From positions 62,001 to 126,000 of the forward strand of contig NZ_JACICY010000005.1 of assembly GCF_014196055.1 (NCBI RefSeq): DNA of 64,000 nt, in the 5' to 3' direction. The position numbers were made by a program, and so were the translations under genes. This document shows positions 54,692 through 61,826 of this stretch, piece after piece; the stretch's first letter is position 1; the number at the start of each line of letters is the position of its first letter. Under the pieces are notes generated by a model. It was not told the origin of the DNA. It was given only the letters and a program-made list of their open reading frames with translations, and ran no database searches. This DNA comes from Novosphingobium hassiacum. Its GTDB lineage: Bacteria; Pseudomonadota; Alphaproteobacteria; Sphingomonadales; Sphingomonadaceae.

Positions 54692-55588
54692 TCAGAAGGT
54701 CGGGGCGACCATGGTTTGCGCCGTCAACGTGTCGATCACTTCCTGCGAGACTTCATCGGCCTCGCGACCGGACACGAAGTCGATCAGATCGCGCGTCAGG
54801 CGGTCGGTCTGGGTTGCGAACACCCCGTGCGGCTCGCCATCGTACTCCAGCAGCGTGGCATGGGGCACCGCGCGCGCGATGGCCCGCCCGGTCGCGTCGA
54901 TCGGCACGGTCTTGTCCGATGTTCCATGGATGATCAGCGTCGGCACACGGAACGATGCGAGGTCGGGACGGAAGTCGGTCGTCGCAAAAGCTTGCGCCGA
55001 CAGCAGCGTCGGACGCAGACCCGCCTGCATTGCAGTAACCCACGACAGATGCAGCACTTCGTCGCTGACCGGTTGCGACAGCAGCCCCACGCCGTAGAAA
55101 TCCTTGAAGAAGCTGGTGAAGAACTTCGCCCGATCTGTCAGCATGCCCTCGGTCATGTCCTCGAACGTCGCCTGCGGCACGCCATCGGGGTTGTCGTCGG
55201 TCTGGAGCATGTAGGGCACGACTGAAGATACCAGCGCGACACGCGAAACGCCTTGGCCGCCATGGCGCGAAAGGTAGCGGGCGATCTCGCCGCCGCCCAT
55301 CGAAAAACCGACCAGGGCCGTGTTTTCACTCGCACCCATTGCTGCCATGACGTCAGCCAGATCGTCGGCGAAAGTGTCGTAGTCATACCCGCCCGAGGGT
55401 TGATCCGAACGGCCGAAACCGCGACGGTCATAGGCGATCGCGCGGAAGCCTGCCTCGGCCAGCGCGTGGCTCACCGGGTCCCAGCTATCGCCCGAAAGCG
55501 GCCAGCCGTGGATCAGCACGACCGGCGGGCCATCGCCCCAGCTTTTGGCATAAAGGCGCGTTCCGTCACGGGTTTCGATCATCGGCAT
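54692..55588 (-). CDS. alpha/beta hydrolase (chloroperoxidase/arylesterase-like)
   Basis: Protein of 298 residues with the alpha/beta-hydrolase fold. Oxyanion HGWPLSGDSW, nucleophile GFSMGG near 94-99, catalytic Asp in HGTSDKTVPID and His in YDGEPHGVFATQ. It is most like non-haem chloroperoxidases and arylesterases, whose natural substrates are usually unknown. It lies on the minus strand between imuB (stop adjacent) and the rSAM gene, so it physically splits the mutasome genes. Its upstream gap of 118 bases is shared with the LexA-controlled rSAM promoter. Confidence 0.9.
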   Translation of the reverse strand: MPMIETRDGTRLYAKSWGDGPPVVLIHGWPLSGDSWDPVSHALAEAGFRAIAYDRRGFGRSDQPSGGYDYDTFADDLADVMAAMGASENTALVGFSMGGGEIARYLSRHGGQGVSRVALVSSVVPYMLQTDDNPDGVPQATFEDMTEGMLTDRAKFFTSFFKDFYGVGLLSQPVSDEVLHLSWVTAMQAGLRPTLLSAQAFATTDFRPDLASFRVPTLIIHGTSDKTVPIDATGRAIARAVPHATLLEYDGEPHGVFATQTDRLTRDLIDFVSGREADEVSQEVIDTLTAQTMVAPTF

Positions 55589-55689
55589 GGGATTCTCCTG
55601 AATTCAACTACATGCGTTAAACCGTCCGTCGCGTTTCACGTTCCATTGCCCGCCTGCCCACAGGTTCAGGCTGGCGCATCGCTCGATGG

Positions 55690-55704
55690 GAACATATAAG
55701 GAAC
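55690..55704 (+). promoter_or_regulatory. LexA (SOS) operator of the rSAM-udgX-dnaE2 operon
   Basis: GAAC-ATATAAG-GAAC, an exact match to GAAC-N7-GAAC. It ends 2 bases before the ATG at 55707 and contains the AAGGA ribosome-binding site, so operator and translation signal are superimposed. An upstream ATG at 55686 lies before the box and is not used as the start. Confidence 0.92.
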
Positions 55705-55706
55705 AA

Positions 55707-56972
55707 ATGTCGCAAACCGCTATCATCGCCCCCAAGACGATTCTCGAACGTCTCGAAATTCTGGCCGATGCCGCCAAGTACGATGCTTCCTGCGCATCGT
55801 CAGGCACGACCAAGCGCAGCAGCGCAGGGGGCAAGGGTATCGGCTCGACCGAGGGGATGGGCATCTGTCATGCCTATGCGCCGGATGGGCGCTGCATCTC
55901 GCTGCTCAAGATCCTGCTGACCAACCACTGCGTGTTCGATTGCCACTACTGTATCAACCGCAAGAGTTCGAACACCCGCCGCGCCCGCTTCACGCCGCAG
56001 GAAGTGGTGGACCTGACGCTGTCGTTCTATCGCCGCAACTATATCGAGGGGCTGTTCCTGTCGTCAGGGATCGTCAAAAGCTCCAGCAACACAATGGAGC
56101 AGTTGATAGAAGTCGCTCGTATCCTGCGAGAAGAACACGATTTTCGTGGATATATCCATCTCAAGACGATCCCTGAAGCTGATCCTGAACTGGTTGCGCG
56201 GGCCGGACTTTATGCCGATCGCGTCTCGATCAACGTCGAACTACCCACCGTCGCAGGCCTGACGCGGTTGGCCCCTGATAAATCCGCCACGCAGATCGAA
56301 GGCGCGATGACCTCGCTCAAGGATTCGATCGTCGAAGCCAAGGACGCACGCAAGCGCTTCCGCAATGCTCCGAAATTCGCGCCTGCCGGCCAATCCACGC
56401 AGATGATCGTCGGAGCCGATGCTGCGACCGACAGCGATATCGTCGGCCGCGCGAGCACCCTATACGGCAGCTTCGGCCTGCGCCGGGTCTATTACTCTGC
56501 ATTCAGCCCGATCCCCGATGCCAGTGCGGTGCTGCCGCTGAAGCGCCCGCCACTGATGCGCGAACACCGGCTCTATCAGTCAGACTGGCTGATGCGGTTC
56601 TATGGCTATGCCCCGCACGAGGTGCAGCAGGCAGCAGGCGCGGATGGGATGCTCCCGCTCGACATCGATCCCAAGCTGGCATGGGCACTGCAGTTCCGGG
56701 GTGATTTCCCGGTGGACGTCAACCGCGCCCCGCGTGAGCGGTTGTTGCGCGTGCCGGGGTTGGGCGTGCGCGCGGTTAATGCACTGATCGCGGCAAGGCG
56801 CCAGCGCCGGTTGCATCTGGCCGATGTCGGCAAGCTGACCGTGTCGGTCGCCAAGGTTCGCCCGTTCATCATCGCGGAGGACTGGCGACCGTTGTTGCTG
56901 ACCGACCGCGCCGATCTGCAGGCGCTGATCGCACCCAAAAGATCGGAGCAACTGGAACTGTTCGCGTCATGA
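55707..56972 (+). CDS. putative DNA modification/repair radical SAM protein (UDG-linked)
   Basis: Radical-SAM protein of 421 residues in the family found next to UDG-like genes (TIGR03916 type; reaction unknown). Cluster motif C75-x3-C79-x2-C82 (CVFDCHYC). Extra cysteines C54 and C63 lie in GICHAYAPDGRC and could hold a second cluster or zinc. Residues about 335-375 form a helix-hairpin-helix (RERLLRVPGLGVRAVNALIA), implying DNA binding. The C-terminus ends QLELF, matching the sliding-clamp-binding consensus. LexA box at the start; overlaps udgX by 4 bases (ATGA) and heads the rSAM-udgX-dnaE2 operon. Confidence 0.88.
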   Translation: MSQTAIIAPKTILERLEILADAAKYDASCASSGTTKRSSAGGKGIGSTEGMGICHAYAPDGRCISLLKILLTNHCVFDCHYCINRKSSNTRRARFTPQEVVDLTLSFYRRNYIEGLFLSSGIVKSSSNTMEQLIEVARILREEHDFRGYIHLKTIPEADPELVARAGLYADRVSINVELPTVAGLTRLAPDKSATQIEGAMTSLKDSIVEAKDARKRFRNAPKFAPAGQSTQMIVGADAATDSDIVGRASTLYGSFGLRRVYYSAFSPIPDASAVLPLKRPPLMREHRLYQSDWLMRFYGYAPHEVQQAAGADGMLPLDIDPKLAWALQFRGDFPVDVNRAPRERLLRVPGLGVRAVNALIAARRQRRLHLADVGKLTVSVAKVRPFIIAEDWRPLLLTDRADLQALIAPKRSEQLELFAS

Positions 56973-58402
56973 CGCCTTTTCGCGACATGCGCATAGCCGA
57001 GGCCTTTCAGGTGTCGCTCGCCGCTCCCGATGATTTCGAGGGGTGGCGCGATGTTGCGCGGCGTCTCGTCCGGGCCGATATTCCGCCGGACCGGATTGTC
57101 TGGGATTCACCTGCTGACCAGAGTGCGGATCTGTTCGCGAACGGTGATCGGCGCTTGCCCGCACCGCCTGCCGATGCCCCCCAGCCAAGGGCGTCGCGCG
57201 ACTTCCTGCAACTTGCCCAGAGCGCTATACTTCATACTGATTCATCACGGTTTCCGTTGCTCTACCGCCTGCTCTGGCGGTTGCAAGCGCAACCCCGGTT
57301 GATGGATGACAAGGCGGACTCCGACGTACGCCGGATCGATGAGCTTGCCCGGCAGGTGCGGCGCGACATTCACAAGATGCGCGCGTTCGTTCGCTTTCGG
57401 TTGATCGAGGAAGCAGACGGTGAGCGGTATGTCGCCTGGTTCGAGCCGGAACATCACATCCTGCGCGCCAACGCGGCCTTTTTCGTGCGTCGTTTCAACA
57501 CCATGCGCTGGTCGATCCTGACCCCCCGCGGCAGCATGCACTGGGACGCAAAGACGTTGCAGGAAGGCCCGCCTGCGATCCGTGAGGATGCCCCGTCGGG
57601 CGATCCTGTCGAGGATTTGTGGCGCAAGTATTATGCATCGACCTTCAATCCGGCGCGGCTGAAAATCGGCGCGATGTTGAAGGAGATGCCGCGCAAGTAC
57701 TGGAAGAACATGCCGGAAACGGCGCTCATCCCCGAGCTGATCGCCGGGGCACAAGCACGTGAAGCGCGTATGGTCGACGCAGGCGCGCAGGATTTTGGCG
57801 AGAAACCGACCACGCTCGGGCAGATTGCCGAAGCTATTCAGTCGTGCAGGCGCTGTGAGATCGGGTGCAATGGAACTCAGGCGGTGATGGGGGAGGGGCC
57901 GGAATCCGCCGCGCTGATGATCGTGGGCGAGCAGCCGGGCGATCAGGAGGAAATGCAAGGAAGGCCGTTCGTCGGACCGGCGGGCAAGTTGCTGCGCGCG
58001 CATCTTGAGGATGCCGGGATTTCGGAAGAGCAATCCTACGTCACCAACGCGGTCAAGCACTTCAAATTCGTGCCGCGCGGCAAGCGCCGCCTGCACCAGA
58101 ATCCGACCGCCAAGGAGATCGACATCTGCCGGTGGTGGATCGATGGGGAGCGCGCGCTGATCCGCCCGCGCCTGGTATTGGCACTGGGGGCGAGCGCGGC
58201 GCGCAGCCTGCTCGGCAGGACCGTCAGCGTCCAGAAGGAGCGGGGGGTGCCACATGTATTGGACGATGGCAGCGAACTGTGGCTGACGACGCACCCGAGC
58301 TATCTTCTGCGGCTTCAGGATCAAGGCCGTGCCGATGAAGAAAAGAAATTCGCCAACGACTTGCGCAAGGTAGCTGCGCGCCTGTCCGAGCTTACGCGCT
58401 GA
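56969..58402 (+). CDS. udgX: DUF4130-UdgX fusion protein
   Basis: Fused protein of 477 residues. Residues 1-260 form a DUF4130 domain ('probable DNA metabolism protein'), with RFPLLYRLLWRLQAQPRLMD and WSILTPRGSMHWD. Residues 275-477 are a UdgX-type uracil-DNA glycosylase domain: iron-sulfur cysteines C293, C296, C300, C387; motif GEQPGDQEE (320-328); loop KRRLH with H376, the residue that in Mycobacterium UdgX forms a covalent bond with uracil-DNA; and TTHPSYLLRL. UdgX therefore captures rather than simply excises uracil. It overlaps the rSAM gene and is followed after 10 bases by dnaE2. Confidence 0.9.
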   Translation: MTPFRDMRIAEAFQVSLAAPDDFEGWRDVARRLVRADIPPDRIVWDSPADQSADLFANGDRRLPAPPADAPQPRASRDFLQLAQSAILHTDSSRFPLLYRLLWRLQAQPRLMDDKADSDVRRIDELARQVRRDIHKMRAFVRFRLIEEADGERYVAWFEPEHHILRANAAFFVRRFNTMRWSILTPRGSMHWDAKTLQEGPPAIREDAPSGDPVEDLWRKYYASTFNPARLKIGAMLKEMPRKYWKNMPETALIPELIAGAQAREARMVDAGAQDFGEKPTTLGQIAEAIQSCRRCEIGCNGTQAVMGEGPESAALMIVGEQPGDQEEMQGRPFVGPAGKLLRAHLEDAGISEEQSYVTNAVKHFKFVPRGKRRLHQNPTAKEIDICRWWIDGERALIRPRLVLALGASAARSLLGRTVSVQKERGVPHVLDDGSELWLTTHPSYLLRLQDQGRADEEKKFANDLRKVAARLSELTR

Positions 58403-58412
58403 GCGATGCGTC

Positions 58413-61400
58413 ATGCCGGAACCAGCACTTACTCCTGATCGTCGCCACGTCGACCCTGTGGATGGTGACGGCCCAGCACGCGCGGCCTTCGTCGAACTGG
58501 GACTGGTGAGCTGCTTTTCGTTCCTGAGGGGGGCGTCCGACGCCGTCGATCTCGTCAACGAGGCGAGCCGCCTGGGTTATGACGCAATCGGCTTGGCCGA
58601 TGCGAATACGCTGGCAGGGATCGTGCGGCTCCATACCGAAGCGGAGGCTGCGCGCCTGCGGCCCGTGATCGGGTGCCGGATCGAAACGGTCGAAGGTCTG
58701 GCGTTCCTTGCCTATCCCGTCGATCGCGCCGCTTATGGTCGGCTTTGCCGTCTGATATCGGCAGGGCGGATGACGCGGCTCGATGGTGAGTGGCAGGCCA
58801 AAGGCATATGCGAGATCGACCTGGCACTGCTTGCGACCCATGCCGAGGGCATTCAGCTGATCCTGATTCCGCCAAGCAATCTGGATCAGATGGTTACGTT
58901 CGATGTTGCAAGTAACATAATAGCTTTTCCCAAGACTGCAGAAGCGGTTTCGACGCCGGTTATCCACGGACAAACCCTGCCTTTCCCACAGGTTATCCCG
59001 CACCTTGTCCACAAGCTGCCGACGTTAGGGTATCTGGCTGCCAGCTATCTTTACACAGGCGACGACATTGCGCGGATCGAGCGGCTGAATGCGCTGGCGC
59101 TGGCGCACGGGTTATCGCTGCTTGCCACCAACGACGTCCTTTACAGCGTTGCCGAACGTCGCCCACTTCAGGACGTAATGACGGCAATCCGCCACAAGAC
59201 GACGGTTGCGGCGGCGGGCCATTTGCTCGAACCCAACTCCGAGCGCCATCTGAAATCGCCCGACGAGATGGTCCGTCTGTTCCAGCGCTGGCCGCAGGCG
59301 ATCGTCGCCGCGCGTGCGGTTGCTGATGCTTGTCGCTTCAACCTTGCGGAACTGCGTTACGAATATCCCGAGGAGATCTGTCCCGAAGGTCATGAGCCGC
59401 AAGTCTGGCTCGAAGTCCAGACGTGGCACGGTGCAGATGAGCGTTACCCCGAAGGAGTGCCTGAAGCAGTCGCCGACACGCTGCGCCGCGAACTGGCTTT
59501 GATCGGTAAGCTGAACTTGGCAACCTACTTCCTGACCATCAAGGATATCGTTGATTTTGCGCGAAATTGCGACCCACCGATCCTGTGTCAGGGACGCGGG
59601 TCGGCGGCCAATTCGGCGGTCTGCTTCTGCCTTGGGATTACGTCGGTCGATCCTGCCAAGCACGCTTTGCTGTTCGACCGGTTCATTTCGGAAGAGCGCA
59701 AGGAGCCGCCCGACATCGATGTCGATTTCGAGCATGAGCGACGCGAGGAGGTGATCCAGTACATCTATCGGCGGTATGGTCGCCAGCGCGCGGGGCTGTG
59801 TGCCACAGTCATCCACTACCGCCCGCGCATGGCGATCCGCGAGGTCGGCAAGGCGATGGGCCTGTCCGAGGACGTCACCGGCGCACTGGCGCGCACTGTG
59901 TGGGGTAGCTGGGGCCATGAAGTCGCTGAGCGCAACGTGGCGGAAAGCGGTCTTGACGGCAGCGACCCCCATCTGCGGCGTGTGGTGAAACTTGCCGAAC
60001 AGATGATCGGCATGCCGCGCCACCTGTCGCAGCACGTCGGCGGCTTCATCCTGACGCAGGGGCCGCTGACCGAGACCGTGCCGATCGGCAATGGGGCGAT
60101 GCCCGAGCGCAGCTTTATCGAATGGGACAAGGACGACATCGACGCGCTGGGCATTCTGAAAGTCGATGTGCTGGCGCTCGGCATGCTGACCTGCATCCGC
60201 AAGTGCCTCGACCTGCTGGGCGAACATCATGGCCGCGAACTGACGCTGGCGAGCATCCCGCGCGAGGATCCTGCGGTTTACGACATGCTGTGCAAGGGTG
60301 ACTCCCTGGGCGTGTTCCAGGTGGAAAGCCGCGCGCAGATGAACATGCTCCCGCGCTTGCGTCCGCGCCAGTTCTACGATCTCGTGATCGAAGTCGCGAT
60401 CGTGCGGCCCGGCCCGATTCAGGGCGACATGGTTCATCCCTATCTCAAGCGGCGGCGTGGCGAGGAGAAGGTCGAAATTCCCGCACCCGGGCCGGAGCAT
60501 GGCCCTCCGGACGAGCTTTCTTCGATCCTTGCGCGGACGCTGGGGGTGCCGATTTTCCAGGAGCAGGCGATGAAGATCGCGCTCGATGCGGCCAAGTTCT
60601 CACCGCTGGAGGCCAACCGCCTGCGCAAGGCGATGGCGACGTTCCGGTCGCGCGGGATGGTCCACGAACTGCAGGACATGATGGTCGGCCGCATGATCGA
60701 GCGCGGTTACGCCCCCGATTTCGCCGAACGCTGCTTCAACCAGATCAAGGGCTTCGGCGAATACGGCTTTCCCGAGAGCCATGCCGCCAGCTTCGCGCAT
60801 CTGGTTTATGTCTCGTCGTGGCTGAAATGCCATTACCCGGCGGCGTTCGCATGTGGATTGCTCAATTCGCAGCCGATGGGGTTCTATGCTCCGGCGCAGA
60901 TCGTGCGCGATGCCGCCCAGCATGGCGTCGTCGTGCTGCCGGTCGATGTGAACCGCTCGGAATGGGATTGCACGCTGGAGCAGCAAGGCCGGGCACTTCG
61001 CCTCGGCCTGAGGCAGATCGACGGCTTCCCCGAGCACGCTGCGGCGATGCTGATCGCGGCGCGCGCCGAACATGGCGAATTTCGCGACGTGGCATCGCTC
61101 AAGGATCAGGCAGCTCTGTCGCCGGCGCTGATCGAGCGTCTGGCTGCGGCCGATGCGATGGGCTCGCTCGACCTGTCGCGCAGGCAGGCGCTGTGGGATG
61201 CGCGAAGTCTGGTTGCTGCCAAGGAACTGCCGCTGTTTGCTTTTGCTACGGCGCGGTCCGAAGGCGAGGAGCGGGTCAGGGCGGTGCTGCCGGTGATGCC
61301 GTTGTCCGAGGAAGTCGTGGCCGATTACCAGACGCACCGGCTGTCGTTGAAGGCGCATCCGCTGGCTTTCCTGCGTGCCGACCTGGGCGATCGCGGGTTC

Positions 61401-61826
61401 GTGCGTGCGGCGGACCTGCGGGGCCACAAATTCCGCGCCATGGTGCAAGTGGCGGGCGTGGTGCTGGTGCGCCAGCGCCCCGGCAGCGCCAAAGGCGTGT
61501 GCTTTATAACGCTGGAAGACGAGACCGGCGTGGTCAATCTGGTGATCTGGCCCGACCTGATGGAAAAGCAGCGCAAGGTGATCATGGGATCGCGGCTGAT
61601 GGAAGTGCGCGGCCGCGTCGAGTACGACGACGAGGTGATCCATGTAATCGCCACGCATCTGACCGACGCCAGCGCCAGCCTCGATGCGCTGTCGGATTCG
61701 GATTGCATGGTGCCGCCGATTGCCAGGGCCGACGAGTGCAACCGCCCGCTCGCCAGCCGTGGTCCAGGCGCACGCGGTCACCCGCGCGACGTGCGGATCA
61801 TCCCGAAATCACGCGACTTTCATTAG
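58413..61826 (+). CDS. dnaE2: error-prone DNA polymerase DnaE2
   Basis: C-family translesion polymerase of 1137 residues. PHP domain from VELGLVSCFSFLRGAS (about 27-42); polymerase catalytic aspartates D434, D436 and D438 in PPDIDVDFEH and D585 in KVDVLALGML; an OB-fold region near the C-terminus (MVQVAGVVLVRQRPGSAKGVCFITLEDE). It is longer than typical (about 1050-1100) because of a roughly 40-residue insertion at 159-200 that is less GC-rich than its surroundings. A KELPLFAF stretch near 935 could touch the clamp. It is third in the LexA-controlled operon rSAM-udgX-dnaE2. Its stop overlaps a convergent gene. Confidence 0.95.
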   Translation: MPEPALTPDRRHVDPVDGDGPARAAFVELGLVSCFSFLRGASDAVDLVNEASRLGYDAIGLADANTLAGIVRLHTEAEAARLRPVIGCRIETVEGLAFLAYPVDRAAYGRLCRLISAGRMTRLDGEWQAKGICEIDLALLATHAEGIQLILIPPSNLDQMVTFDVASNIIAFPKTAEAVSTPVIHGQTLPFPQVIPHLVHKLPTLGYLAASYLYTGDDIARIERLNALALAHGLSLLATNDVLYSVAERRPLQDVMTAIRHKTTVAAAGHLLEPNSERHLKSPDEMVRLFQRWPQAIVAARAVADACRFNLAELRYEYPEEICPEGHEPQVWLEVQTWHGADERYPEGVPEAVADTLRRELALIGKLNLATYFLTIKDIVDFARNCDPPILCQGRGSAANSAVCFCLGITSVDPAKHALLFDRFISEERKEPPDIDVDFEHERREEVIQYIYRRYGRQRAGLCATVIHYRPRMAIREVGKAMGLSEDVTGALARTVWGSWGHEVAERNVAESGLDGSDPHLRRVVKLAEQMIGMPRHLSQHVGGFILTQGPLTETVPIGNGAMPERSFIEWDKDDIDALGILKVDVLALGMLTCIRKCLDLLGEHHGRELTLASIPREDPAVYDMLCKGDSLGVFQVESRAQMNMLPRLRPRQFYDLVIEVAIVRPGPIQGDMVHPYLKRRRGEEKVEIPAPGPEHGPPDELSSILARTLGVPIFQEQAMKIALDAAKFSPLEANRLRKAMATFRSRGMVHELQDMMVGRMIERGYAPDFAERCFNQIKGFGEYGFPESHAASFAHLVYVSSWLKCHYPAAFACGLLNSQPMGFYAPAQIVRDAAQHGVVVLPVDVNRSEWDCTLEQQGRALRLGLRQIDGFPEHAAAMLIAARAEHGEFRDVASLKDQAALSPALIERLAAADAMGSLDLSRRQALWDARSLVAAKELPLFAFATARSEGEERVRAVLPVMPLSEEVVADYQTHRLSLKAHPLAFLRADLGDRGFVRAADLRGHKFRAMVQVAGVVLVRQRPGSAKGVCFITLEDETGVVNLVIWPDLMEKQRKVIMGSRLMEVRGRVEYDDEVIHVIATHLTDASASLDALSDSDCMVPPIARADECNRPLASRGPGARGHPRDVRIIPKSRDFH

